64,000 bases of DNA from Bacillota bacterium (lineage in GTDB: Bacteria > Bacillota > Bacilli > Bacillales_A > Planococcaceae), in NCBI GenBank assembly GCA_023405135.1, contig JAEXYZ010000037.1:59314-123313 (forward strand). The letters are read 5' to 3'. How positions within the stretch are numbered: the stretch's first letter is position 1; each line of letters opens with the position of its first letter. Shown one piece after another: positions 8,831-16,828 of this stretch. Below the pieces are notes generated by a model, which saw only the letters and a program-made list of their open reading frames with translations, made no database searches and was not told the origin of the DNA. The translations under genes and the position numbers were made by a program.

Positions 8831-9094
8831 GAGGCTGGGACAAAACAAATAAACACCATTTTTCTTTATAAGAAAAATGGTGTTTATTTGATATTGAGAA
8901 AATTGATTTCCGTTCCGGGGACGCTTTCTGCGGGCCCGGCTCAAGCCTCCTCGTCGCTACGCTCCTGCGGGGTCTCGAGTCACGGGCTGTTCCCGCAGGA
9001 GTCGACCCTTCACTCCAATCAATTTTCAAAATGTCCAATTCTTATTATTGTTACAAGCAAATTTGTTAAAAAAATTCACTTATGTCCCAGCCTC
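8831..9094. repeat. 264-bp intergenic repeat element with terminal inverted repeats
   Basis: The element is bounded by perfect 12-bp inverted repeats, GAGGCTGGGACA (8831-8842) and TGTCCCAGCCTC (9083-9094). Inside are a perfect 20-bp hairpin (8846-8865 with 8871-8890), then a second pair of inverted repeats GAAAATTGATT/AATCAATTTTC (8898-8908, 9017-9027) enclosing a GC-rich core of about 110 bp, unlike the AT-rich surroundings. It has no convincing gene. The GAGGCTGGGACA ends and the GC-rich core resemble sequences I recall as dispersed repeats in Bacillales; copy number cannot be tested here. Confidence 0.8.
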
Positions 9095-9106
9095 AGAGAA
9101 AGTTAA

Positions 9107-10498
9107 TTATTCTGCGTTTGGATAAATCATTTTCTTCGGATTAATGTATTCATCAAATTGATCTTCTGTTAGCAGCCCTAATGAAATAGCCGATTCTTTT
9201 AAGGTCGTACCTTCTTTATGGGCTTTTTTCGCGATTTTCGCTGCATTTTCATAGCCGATATATGGGTTCAATGCAGTTACTAGCATTAATGAATTTTCTA
9301 GATTTCGCTCAAGTACTTCCATATTTGGCTCAATACCTACTGCACAGTTATCATTGAATGATTTCATTGCATCTGCAAGAAGGCGAGCAGATTGAAGGAA
9401 GTTATAAATGATAACCGGTTTAAATACGTTTAGCTCAAAGTTACCTTGGGAAGCAGCGAAAGCAATTGTTGCATCATTTCCGACTACTTGTGTAACAACC
9501 ATCGTCATCGCTTCACTTTGAGTAGGGTTTACTTTACCAGGCATAATCGAGCTTCCTGGTTCATTTTCTGGAATCGTTATTTCACCAATACCACTGCGCG
9601 GGCCACTTGCTAACCAACGAACATCATTTGCAATTTTCATCAAATCAACAGCAAGTGCCTTTAATGCACCGTGAGCTGCAACAATTTCATCATGGCTTGT
9701 TAGTGCATGGAATTTATTTTCAGAAGATACAAATGTTTTTCCTGTTAATGTGCTAATTTCCTCTGCTACCATATCACCGAATTTTGGGTGAGCGTTAATT
9801 CCAGTTCCTACAGCTGTACCACCAATAGCTAAATCCTTTAAAAATTGAGTGTTTACCATAATCATTTTTTCTGATTTCACGAGCATATGGTGCCAGCCGC
9901 TAATTTCTTGACCTAAAGTTAAAGGCGTCGCATCTTGTAAATGTGTTCGGCCGATTTTAATAATGTCATTAAACGCTTCTGATTTCTCTTTTAAAGTTTC
10001 TTTTAATAGTTGTAGTCGAGGCATTAAATAGTTTTCAACAATTTCAACTGCAGCAATATGTAATGCAGTTGGGAAAGTATCGTTAGAGCTTTGGGATTTA
10101 TTCACGTCATCATTTGGATGTACGCGTTCATTAATTCCTTGCTCTTCTAACAATTGATTTGCACGGTGAGCGATGACCTCATTAACGTTCATGTTAGACT
10201 GTGTACCACTACCTGTTTGCCAAACAACGAGAGGGAAATGTTCATCCCATTTACCTGCTAAAATTTCATCAGCAGTCGTCACAATGACATCTGCTTTAGC
10301 TGGCGATAATTTACCTAATTTTTTGTTTGCAATAGCAGCTGCTTTTTTTAATGTTGCAAAGGCACGAATAATTTCAATTGGCATTTTCTCTTGTCCAATT
10401 TGGAAATTTTCCTTGCTTCTTTGTGTTTGAGCACCCCAAATTTTGTCTGCCGGAACCCGAATTTCACCAATTGTGTCTTTTTCAATACGATAATCCAT
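9107..10498 (-). CDS. fumC: Class II fumarate hydratase
   Basis: 463 residues. Fumarase interconverts fumarate and malate in the citric acid cycle. The superfamily signature GSSIMPGKVNP is at residues 315-325, and the substrate-binding motifs TGSGTQSNMNVNEV (near 96) and GRTHLQDATP (near 183) are intact. Class II fumarase is iron-independent, unlike the iron-sulfur class I enzyme. The start ATG has AAAAGGGAG about 8 bases upstream. A terminator-like hairpin and a Fur-box promoter pointing the same way lie 60-190 bases upstream; whether any transcript reads through into fumC is unknown. Confidence 0.95.
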   Translation of the reverse strand: MDYRIEKDTIGEIRVPADKIWGAQTQRSKENFQIGQEKMPIEIIRAFATLKKAAAIANKKLGKLSPAKADVIVTTADEILAGKWDEHFPLVVWQTGSGTQSNMNVNEVIAHRANQLLEEQGINERVHPNDDVNKSQSSNDTFPTALHIAAVEIVENYLMPRLQLLKETLKEKSEAFNDIIKIGRTHLQDATPLTLGQEISGWHHMLVKSEKMIMVNTQFLKDLAIGGTAVGTGINAHPKFGDMVAEEISTLTGKTFVSSENKFHALTSHDEIVAAHGALKALAVDLMKIANDVRWLASGPRSGIGEITIPENEPGSSIMPGKVNPTQSEAMTMVVTQVVGNDATIAFAASQGNFELNVFKPVIIYNFLQSARLLADAMKSFNDNCAVGIEPNMEVLERNLENSLMLVTALNPYIGYENAAKIAKKAHKEGTTLKESAISLGLLTEDQFDEYINPKKMIYPNAE

Positions 10499-10557
10499 TC
10501 TATCAACTCCCTTTTTATAGTTATATGTAAGTTATACCCATTAGTAGAAGTAATAAT

Positions 10558-10651
10558 AGAAAAAGGCAAACCCATGATAGATTTGCCATTTTTCTTAAAA
10601 TTTATTCGAGAATTCTGAGGGGTTTATCTCGAAAATAAGAAGTAACATCAT
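10558..10651 (-). ncRNA. Candidate Fur-controlled small RNA (FsrA-like architecture)
   Basis: Inferred transcript of about 94 nt. It would begin near 10651, 7 bases after a TATCAT -10 box that lies inside a perfect Fur box. It then holds a hairpin TTCGAG/CTCGAA (10633-10628, 10610-10605) whose 17-base loop displays CCCCTC (10622-10617), a sequence able to pair with ribosome sites. It ends in a hairpin AGAAAAA-GGCAAA/TTTGCC-TTTTTCT (10595-10558). FsrA of B. subtilis is likewise Fur-repressed, short and C-rich, and represses iron-rich enzymes including lutABC. No alignment to FsrA was possible, so homology is not claimed. Confidence 0.5.
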
Positions 10652-10653
10652 AC

Positions 10654-10686
10654 GATAATGATAATCATTATCAATATAAAAGTCAA
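10654..10686 (-). promoter_or_regulatory. Perfect Fur box overlapping a minus-strand promoter
   Basis: GATAATGATAATCATTATC (10654-10672) matches the classical 19-bp Fur consensus at every position. On the minus strand TTGACT (10686-10681), 17 bases, and TATCAT (10663-10658) make a strong promoter whose -10 lies inside the box, the usual geometry for Fur repression. It points toward fumC and away from the sulfur transporter. Confidence 0.88.
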
Positions 10687-10773
10687 TTGTAATTTTAAAA
10701 AAATTTAAAAAAGTAAAGAAGGGGAAAGGAATCAGTTTAAAATATTTAGTAAATTAATAGGAATAATAAACTA

Positions 10774-10803
10774 TTGCAATCTACTTGTCTAATAATATAT
10801 TAT
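10774..10803 (+). promoter_or_regulatory. Possible promoter of the YeeE-TusA pair
   Basis: TTGCAA (10774-10779) and TATATT (10798-10803) with an 18-base spacer lie just before the transporter gene. The match is moderate. The Fur box is over 100 bases upstream, so it probably does not act on this promoter. Confidence 0.4.
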
Positions 10804-10836
10804 TTTCATATTGATTTATTAAAAGGGGCTGAAAAA

Positions 10837-11907
10837 ATGGCTTATATGATTATAACGGGATTAATTTGCGGCGCGTTGCTTGGCTTCGTAATGCAAAGAG
10901 GCCGTTTTTGTTTAACAGGTGGATTCCGCGATATGTATTTAGCTAAAAACAATCGCATGTTTTATGCATTGTTAGTAGCTATTGCTGTACAAAGTGTTGG
11001 AGTCTTTTTACTAATAGATATGGGAGTATTTGAATACTCTGCAGGAACATTGCCAATTGTTGCTGTAATTGTCGGGTCGTTTATTTTTGGTATCGGAATT
11101 ATTTTAGCAGGAGGCTGTGCAACTGGTACTTGGTATCGCGCGGGCGAAGGACTTATCGGCAGCTGGATTGCATTAGCTGGTTATATGTTGATGAGCACCA
11201 TTATGAAATCGGGCGTATTAGCACCAATTAATCAGCAAATTCAAGGAAGTACTGTTTTACCAACAAACTCAATTGCGGATACTTTTGTATTGAATCATTG
11301 GTTCATTATTATTCCATTTGTAGCGATTGTTGCATTTATCGTTTATAAACAATTAACAAAACCAAAAGTGGCTATTCCAGCGTTGAAAGCAAAACGTACA
11401 GGTTTAGCACATATTTTATTTGAAAAACGTTGGAATCCATTTGTTACTGCAACATTAATAGGTTTTATAGCATTGATTGCCTGGCCATTAAGTGCAGCAA
11501 CTGGTCGTGTGTTTGGCCTTGGAATTACAACACCATCAGCTAACATTCTTCAATATTTAACAACTGGTGACAAATCTTTTATTAACTGGGGCGTATTTTT
11601 AGTATTAGGTATTTTCGCAGGTTCGTTTATTGCAGCAAAGGGAAGCAAAGAGTTTCGTTTTAGAATGCCTGATGTAAAAACAGGAATTAACAGTTTTATT
11701 GGCGGTAATTTAATGGGATTTGGTGCTAGTATTGCAGGTGGCTGTTCAATCGGGAACGGTTTAGTTATGACGGCTGTAATGACTTGGCAAGGCTGGGTTG
11801 GTCTAGTGTTTATGATTTTAGGTACATGGACTGCATCATATTTTGTCTATGTTCGTCCACGTCAAAAAGCCAAAGCTGCAAAATTAAAAGAACAAGTAGC
11901 AGTTTAA
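10837..11907 (+). CDS. YeeE/YedE-type sulfur (thiosulfate) transporter
   Basis: 356 residues from the ATG at 10837, which has AAAAGGGG upstream; an earlier in-frame start has no ribosome site. It is a polytopic membrane protein of the YeeE/YedE family, whose E. coli member TsuA takes up thiosulfate. Conserved cysteine motifs are visible: RGRFCLTGG near residue 25, GGCATGTWYRAGEG near 94, and GGCSIGNG near 305, giving the three-cysteine relay of the family. The next gene encodes a TusA-like protein, the usual partner. The substrate could be another reduced sulfur species. Confidence 0.87.
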   Translation: MAYMIITGLICGALLGFVMQRGRFCLTGGFRDMYLAKNNRMFYALLVAIAVQSVGVFLLIDMGVFEYSAGTLPIVAVIVGSFIFGIGIILAGGCATGTWYRAGEGLIGSWIALAGYMLMSTIMKSGVLAPINQQIQGSTVLPTNSIADTFVLNHWFIIIPFVAIVAFIVYKQLTKPKVAIPALKAKRTGLAHILFEKRWNPFVTATLIGFIALIAWPLSAATGRVFGLGITTPSANILQYLTTGDKSFINWGVFLVLGIFAGSFIAAKGSKEFRFRMPDVKTGINSFIGGNLMGFGASIAGGCSIGNGLVMTAVMTWQGWVGLVFMILGTWTASYFVYVRPRQKAKAAKLKEQVAV

Positions 11908-11926
11908 TTTTTTAGGAGGAATTCTT

Positions 11927-12151
11927 ATGCAAAAGAAATTAGAAGTATTAGGAATGGTTTGTCCTTTTCCATTAATTGAAGCACAACAAGCTATTGAGGA
12001 GCTTAATTCAGGAGATGAATTAATTGTGGATTTCGATTGTACTCAAGGTACTGAATCGATTCCTCGTTGGGCTGCAGAAGCAGGGCATACAGTAACAAAT
12101 TTTGAACAAACTGATGAAGCTGCGTGGACAATTACAATTCAAAAGAAATAA
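11927..12151 (+). CDS. TusA/SirA-like sulfur carrier protein
   Basis: 74 residues, typical for the family. The N-terminal CPFP motif (residues 12-15, GMVCPFPLIEAQ) contains the sulfur-accepting cysteine. It follows the transporter by 19 bases with TAGGAGG before the ATG, so the two are one operon. It probably accepts or relays persulfide sulfur from thiosulfate brought in by the transporter. The C-terminal GHTV stretch is also typical of TusA-like proteins. Confidence 0.88.
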   Translation: MQKKLEVLGMVCPFPLIEAQQAIEELNSGDELIVDFDCTQGTESIPRWAAEAGHTVTNFEQTDEAAWTITIQKK

Positions 12152-12162
12152 TTTTATAAATT

Positions 12163-12216
12163 TAAACACCGCTTGTTTGAAAAGCTTACTTAGCTTTACG
12201 AACAGGCGGTGTTTTT
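12163..12216 (+). terminator. Terminator of the YeeE-TusA operon
   Basis: AAACACCGC...GCGGTGTTT forms a long stem with an inner AAAGCT/AGCTTT hairpin, followed by T-rich sequence. Confidence 0.85.
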
Positions 12217-12248
12217 AATTGGTATTCACTTTGATTATCACCTCGAAA

Positions 12249-12560
12249 TTAAATAATTTTAACATAAAAATCTTTCCCGTTATTTACTTCATCAACCCTA
12301 ATATTTTTCCTGTTTTGATAATAGTTAACGATAGATCTTGCAAGACCGGAATGTCCATTTAAATATGTCCCAGGCTCAATTCTTTTCCCTGGATTATGAA
12401 AATCAAAATACATTTTAGTGTCATGGGACATATTATCTAAAATATCAACAAAGTCCTCATATGGAATATGGATTCCTCTTGTGTAGCGGCACTCTCTTCT
12501 ATAAGTATCATGAGATACATTTATAGGTTTACTTTCAATGACCATTTTAATATTTTCCAT
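12249..12560 (-). CDS. Small hypothetical protein, 103 residues
   Basis: I do not recognise this protein. It is preceded by a clear AAAGGAG site 9 bases before the ATG, which supports it as a real gene. It is soluble, without signal peptide or membrane segment, rich in His, Tyr, Arg and Asn (YRRECRYTRGIHIPYEDF; YFDFHNPGKRIEPGTYLNGH). It has its own gap on both sides, so it is probably monocistronic, lying between the sulfur operon terminator and ypsA. Confidence 0.7.
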   Translation of the reverse strand: MENIKMVIESKPINVSHDTYRRECRYTRGIHIPYEDFVDILDNMSHDTKMYFDFHNPGKRIEPGTYLNGHSGLARSIVNYYQNRKNIRVDEVNNGKDFYVKII

Positions 12561-12669
12561 AGATTCAGCTCCTTTTTATTTGAATAAAGACTTTTTAATA
12601 GTATAACAAAAAAATTTTTAAATGTCAGAATATTTAATTAATGAAAGTTGAACGTTTTTTGAATACTAG

Positions 12670-13221
12670 TTACCATTCCTCTCTCTGCATTTCTTCTGCA
12701 ATAACTTGTAAATCGTATGCATTAATTTCTATAATTCTATAGTTATGAATGTCTGCATATTTTTGTGCTAGACGTTTGACATACTTCGGGGATGCTTCAT
12801 TTTCCTCATCATATACAAGAAGTAAGCCGTTTGTATTGGAAATAATAAATTTATCCTTTTCAATAAATTGCCATGGTGCTTCGTAAGGACGTTTTGTCAC
12901 GCTCGTTATAAAATCTGCTTTACCTAAAATGAAATGATATTTCTGCTGTTTCTGTTCATTCCAATTTTTTTCTTGATCTAAAAAAGGAGTAATAACAGAA
13001 TATTTTAGATTAGGATATTCGTTTTTTAATTCTATTATGACTTCTGCTGCCCACGTTTCCACACCAGGCTGTCCACCAATAACGACCCATTCCAACCCGT
13101 TATCTAGTAATACTCTTAATTCATTTTCAACTGCTTTTTTTATTATCGGAACACCTGGATGATTATCATTAAAAATACCGAGTTCATGAGGACGATAGCC
13201 AGAAATGTAGATTGTTTTCAT
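12670..13221 (-). CDS. ypsA: YpsA-family (DUF1273) SLOG-fold protein
   Basis: 183 residues from the ATG at 13221, which has AAGGAG seven bases upstream and gives the family start MKTIYISGYRPHELGIF. YpsA belongs to the SLOG superfamily of nucleotide-binding Rossmann-like proteins. The glycine motif VVIGGQPGVETWAAEV near residue 50 fits this. In B. subtilis YpsA has been linked to cell division and oxidative stress, with no settled biochemical activity. It is read alone, between the rocD terminator and a small hypothetical gene. Confidence 0.87.
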   Translation of the reverse strand: MKTIYISGYRPHELGIFNDNHPGVPIIKKAVENELRVLLDNGLEWVVIGGQPGVETWAAEVIIELKNEYPNLKYSVITPFLDQEKNWNEQKQQKYHFILGKADFITSVTKRPYEAPWQFIEKDKFIISNTNGLLLVYDEENEASPKYVKRLAQKYADIHNYRIIEINAYDLQVIAEEMQREEW

Positions 13222-13262
13222 AGTCAAACTCCTTAAAGCGATTATTTCTCTTATTTTAACGA

Positions 13263-13303
13263 AAAAAAGAGGCAATTCGATAATATTTCGAATTGCCTCT
13301 TTA
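13263..13303 (-). terminator. Terminator of rocD
   Basis: AAAGAGGCAATTCGA and TCGAATTGCCTCTTT form a near-perfect 15-bp stem; AAAAAAA on the plus strand gives a T run for the minus transcript. Confidence 0.9.
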
Positions 13304-13318
13304 AATTGTATACAATTG

Positions 13319-14503
13319 TCAGAATAGTTTGCGTACCAGGTTCATTGCCCAGTCGATGTCTTCCTTCGTAATAATTAATGGGGGAGCAAAGCGGATGACA
13401 TAATCATGTGTTTCCTTACATAATAATCCAAGTTCCATTAACTTTTCACAATAAGGGCGAGCCGGTTCTGTTAGTTCAACCCCTATGAATAACCCTTTTC
13501 CTCGAACCTCTTTAATAGCTGGGTGTTTAATAGCACGTAACTGATCGAGGAAATATTCTCCAAGTTCAAGTGAACGTTCAACTAAATTTTCCTCTTCAAT
13601 TACTTCAAGGGATGCAAGTGAAACAGCACATGCAAGTGGATTACCACCGAAAGTAGAGCCGTGTGATCCAGGATTTAATACGCCGAGTATATCACTATTT
13701 GCAACTACAGCAGAAATTGGCATAACGCCTCCACCTAGTGCTTTACCTAGAATAATAACATCAGGAGTTACTTCATCCCATTGATGAGCAAACATTCTTC
13801 CTGTACGAGCAAGACCAGTTTGGATTTCATCAGTAATAAATAATACATTGTTTTCTTTACAAATTTGTTCAGCAGTTTTTAAGAACCCTTCTGGAGGCAT
13901 GACAATACCAGCTTCACCTTGAATTGGCTCGACTATAAAAGCAGCGGTGTTTGGCGTAATTGCTGCTTTAAGCGCATTTGCATCGCCATAAGGAATTAGT
14001 TTAAAGCCAGGTAACATTGGTCCGAATCCACGTTTATACTCTTGTTCAGAAGATAGCGAAACAGCACCGATTGTACGGCCGTGGAAGTTCCCGTTGCAGC
14101 CAATTATTTCTGCTTTGTTGTCTTCCACACCTTTTACTTCATATGCCCAGCGACGAGCAACTTTAATTGCAGATTCTACAGCTTCTGCACCTGTATTCAT
14201 TGGTAATACCATGTTTTTCGCTGTTATTTCACAAACTTTTTCATACCAAGGGCCAAGCTTGTCATTGTGGAACGCACGCGATGTAAGTGTTACGCGATTC
14301 GCTTGGTCGATTAATGCCTGAATAATTTTCGGGTGGCGATGGCCTTGATTTAATGCAGAATAAGCGGAAAGCATATCCATATATTTATTGCCTTCAGGGT
14401 CTTTTACCCAAACCCCTTCAGCTTCTGAAATTACAATTGGTAGTGGATGATAATTGTTTGCACCAAAGTTTTCAGTTTGTTTAATTAAACTTGTTGATTT
14501 CAT
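13319..14503 (-). CDS. rocD: Ornithine aminotransferase
   Basis: 394 residues from the ATG at 14503; this start gives the usual family N-terminus (SLIKQTENFGANNYHPLP), and the longer in-frame start has no ribosome site. The enzyme is a class III PLP aminotransferase converting ornithine and 2-oxoglutarate to glutamate-semialdehyde and glutamate in arginine breakdown. The PLP lysine sits in ILGKALGGGVMPISAV near residue 255, preceded by FITDEIQTGLARTGR. A GGGGGA site is about 13 bases upstream, slightly far. No other roc genes are nearby. Confidence 0.92.
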   Translation of the reverse strand: MKSTSLIKQTENFGANNYHPLPIVISEAEGVWVKDPEGNKYMDMLSAYSALNQGHRHPKIIQALIDQANRVTLTSRAFHNDKLGPWYEKVCEITAKNMVLPMNTGAEAVESAIKVARRWAYEVKGVEDNKAEIIGCNGNFHGRTIGAVSLSSEQEYKRGFGPMLPGFKLIPYGDANALKAAITPNTAAFIVEPIQGEAGIVMPPEGFLKTAEQICKENNVLFITDEIQTGLARTGRMFAHQWDEVTPDVIILGKALGGGVMPISAVVANSDILGVLNPGSHGSTFGGNPLACAVSLASLEVIEEENLVERSLELGEYFLDQLRAIKHPAIKEVRGKGLFIGVELTEPARPYCEKLMELGLLCKETHDYVIRFAPPLIITKEDIDWAMNLVRKLF

Positions 14504-14909
14504 AGTCAAATGAAGTTCCCCCTTTATGATGGTGATTGAAAAGAAGCGTATACATGGTGAAATTACACGCAATGAAAGATGCTAGTAATCATCATTACAG
14601 TATATTTTCTAATCGCAATCTAATTCTCTCTTTTGTAATATGCTGTCATATTTCATCCAAATCTTTTTATTCGATATAGAGAGTGTAAAAACCTTCTAAT
14701 GATGTTACATTCGGTAGCTATTCATAGTATGAAAAATACTTCATAAAACGTTTTTATCTAACAAAAAAATTAAAAATGTGTTCTAAAATTTAGCTTAGAT
14801 TCAATGTCATTTGTCGTTTTTACAGGTCAAAGAAAGCTTTTTAATTTCAAGTTATTTACATTTTGTTTCCTCAATGTAATAATATGGTAAAATCAAAGGG
14901 GTCGAGGAA
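14504..14909 (+). promoter_or_regulatory. Intergenic region with probable promoter of the C39-like peptidase
   Basis: This 406-bp gap between divergent genes has no gene that I can support. Near its right end TTTACA (14855-14860) and AATAAT (14878-14883) with a 17-base spacer form a plausible promoter, followed by GGGGTCGAGG before the ATG at 14910. I found no clear rocD promoter on the other strand. Confidence 0.5.
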
Positions 14910-16094
14910 ATGGAAATAAAAAAATTTATTGTTAGCTTCTTAGTAATTATATTATTTAGTATCATCTCATTTAATAATATTAGTGCTAAAGCAAATATCA
15001 TTGAATTAGATAATGCAAAAATAATAGCTGAAAAATTTAAAGCAAATAGTATATACACCGAAACATGGAAATATGGAGAGTTGGTTTTTGAAAACTTAAT
15101 TTACGATGTCGATGATAGTCTATTAGGTTATCACTTTATAATCAATGAGAAAGGGCAAAATATAGGGTATATTGTAGTCTCAGCTTCTGAAAATGTAGAA
15201 ACTATATTTTCATTTGGAACAGGTTCTTTTATGAATGAAGATGTTGAGCAAAATTCAGGAGAGAAGATTTATTTTATAAATCCTGTGTCAATTGTCACAG
15301 CAAAGAATACTATTGAATTAAACGAAACATTTGAAAAAAATAAAACGGAACTAATTGATAAGTTGAAGGATGAAATGACATTGAATAATCTTTCGGACGA
15401 AGACTCTACCGACTCGATTAGAGAGGAAATTGAATTAATTGAAAACTTGGAGTTAAAAACAGTTAGTGAAAGAAATTTGGAAAATAATATTACAGACTCT
15501 GAATCAGCAATTCAAAATAGTAATCCTTCAGTTATAACGCCACTAGCCTCAAATCCTTTACCAGTTAGAAGAGTATACCAGAGATCTTTAGGTGTATTAC
15601 AACCAGGGAAATCATGTGGACCAGCAGTTGGGGTAATGATGTCAAACTATTATTATTCAATAGGGTATGAGTCTATTAATAATAGCGGATATTATGGTGG
15701 AGATGCTAAATTTATAAATCACCTAGCGAGTTCAGGTTACATGAAAACAGGTACTGTTGGTACTTCATTAGCTAATTTTGAAGATGGGCTTAGAAAACAT
15801 TTAAACTTAAATTTAACTTCAAACTTATTTGATGTGGCTCGTACCTCTGCTACAAATAAATATAGTACGTATAAAAATTTAATTAATTCAGGCCATCCAG
15901 TGGCAATTAGATTTACAAATTTATGGGAGGCTATCTTTGGGTCATCAGCTTATTCCTGGCACTATGTTTTAGGAACTGGGTATTCTGGTTCAAATGTGAT
16001 AATGTTAGATCCAGATGGTTCAAGTTCTGGAACTAAAACTTTCAACTATACTACTTATCAGTCAGATATGAATTTAATTTGGATTATCCCTTGA
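14910..16094 (+). CDS. Secreted C39-like cysteine peptidase with propeptide
   Basis: 394 residues. An N-terminal signal peptide (residues 1-27, cutting near ISAKA) shows export. Residues 30-120 resemble the propeptide of streptopain-type peptidases (GYIVVSASENVETIFSFG). A Glu/Asn-rich linker (120-215) leads to a C39_2-like catalytic domain with Cys236 (PGKSCGPAVGVM), His351 (WHYVLGTGY) and Asp367 (IMLDPDG). It may be a secreted, self-activated peptidase. The substrate is unknown. A small membrane protein gene follows 52 bases downstream and may be co-transcribed. Confidence 0.75.
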   Translation: MEIKKFIVSFLVIILFSIISFNNISAKANIIELDNAKIIAEKFKANSIYTETWKYGELVFENLIYDVDDSLLGYHFIINEKGQNIGYIVVSASENVETIFSFGTGSFMNEDVEQNSGEKIYFINPVSIVTAKNTIELNETFEKNKTELIDKLKDEMTLNNLSDEDSTDSIREEIELIENLELKTVSERNLENNITDSESAIQNSNPSVITPLASNPLPVRRVYQRSLGVLQPGKSCGPAVGVMMSNYYYSIGYESINNSGYYGGDAKFINHLASSGYMKTGTVGTSLANFEDGLRKHLNLNLTSNLFDVARTSATNKYSTYKNLINSGHPVAIRFTNLWEAIFGSSAYSWHYVLGTGYSGSNVIMLDPDGSSSGTKTFNYTTYQSDMNLIWIIP

Positions 16095-16146
16095 TGGTCT
16101 CGTTATTAATTTATTTTTAATTAAAAAATATATAGTAGGTGGTATA

Positions 16147-16551
16147 ATGAAACCTTTCTATCTAATTTTGGTTAGCTCAATTCCTTTTATTGTGAGTTTG
16201 TTACTGGGGGTTATATCTTGGATATTCCTTTATCAAAGAACTATACCGAATGATATTTTGTTTGCTGTTATTTTTTACATTATACCTCCTTATGTATTTA
16301 TTATTTTGCCTTTTTATTTCGGAATAAAATATGTCATTGAGAGGATTTTTAATTCACTTCGAGGTGGAGTATTTATAGCTAGCTGTGTTTTAGTAGCCTT
16401 TTTACAAGCCTATCTTTTAGTACTAGTTTTAGGTGGAAGTCTTTTTGATAAAAATGGTGCATTAGTAATCGGCTTGCCATTTTTATTACTAGGATTTAGT
16501 TTTGCTTTACTTGTTTTATTTTTTGAAAGAAAGCCAAAGGAAAAAATTTAA
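16147..16551 (+). CDS. Small membrane protein, four predicted segments
   Basis: 134 residues, unrecognised. Four hydrophobic stretches are visible at about residues 5-28, 38-60, 75-98 and 105-127, separated by short charged loops, with a lysine-rich end (ERKPKEKI). AGGTGG precedes the ATG. It lies 52 bases after the secreted peptidase gene with no terminator between, so a link such as processing, export or immunity is possible, but nothing in the sequence proves it. Confidence 0.65.
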   Translation: MKPFYLILVSSIPFIVSLLLGVISWIFLYQRTIPNDILFAVIFYIIPPYVFIILPFYFGIKYVIERIFNSLRGGVFIASCVLVAFLQAYLLVLVLGGSLFDKNGALVIGLPFLLLGFSFALLVLFFERKPKEKI

Positions 16552-16717
16552 ATAATTAAAATGAATCGAATCTTCTTTCCGCTATCTAAAAGGAGCATAT
16601 TTTCCTTTACAAATCAGTACTGTATTCACGGTAATGAACATTGCCCTTGATTGCTATGTACCACAAAGCTTATTCTGATTACTATAAAATTTAATTTGAA
16701 AAAACCAAAATAAATAC

Positions 16718-16780
16718 TTGCATTATTGCTGAGATAGGAATATTATAATGACCGGATGACCAAAATGGTTTTGCGGTCAT
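16718..16780 (+). promoter_or_regulatory. tetR promoter with candidate operator
   Basis: TTGCAT (16718-16723), 17 bases, and TATTAT (16741-16746) form a promoter. Directly after it lies TGACCGGATGACC (16749-16761), then GGTTTTGCGGTCA (16767-16779), making an inverted repeat across the expected start point. The same TGACCGRATGAC word occurs after the -10 of the next promoter at 17485, so it is probably the regulator's binding site. Confidence 0.65.
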
Positions 16781-16828
16781 TTTTTGTGCGGTATGCTGTA
16801 CATAACTTAACTAGAAAGGATGTTGGGA

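Noticed and set aside
8793..9106. Open frames on both strands of the 264-bp repeat
   Set aside because: They run across the inverted repeats and hairpin, have no start signals and arise from the GC-rich core.
10597..10651. An 18-codon frame (MMLLLIFEINPSEFSNKF) inside the candidate small RNA
   Set aside because: It would begin about at the transcript's first bases with no ribosome site, and it is not basic like the Fbp proteins. Treated as chance.
12163..12216. Possible regulatory RNA after the TusA gene
   Set aside because: The structure is fully explained as an intrinsic terminator.
16748..16786. ATGACCG/CGGTCAT followed by six T, terminator-like
   Set aside because: It starts at the expected transcription start of the tetR gene and repeats the operator word found before yhgE, so an operator reading explains it better.
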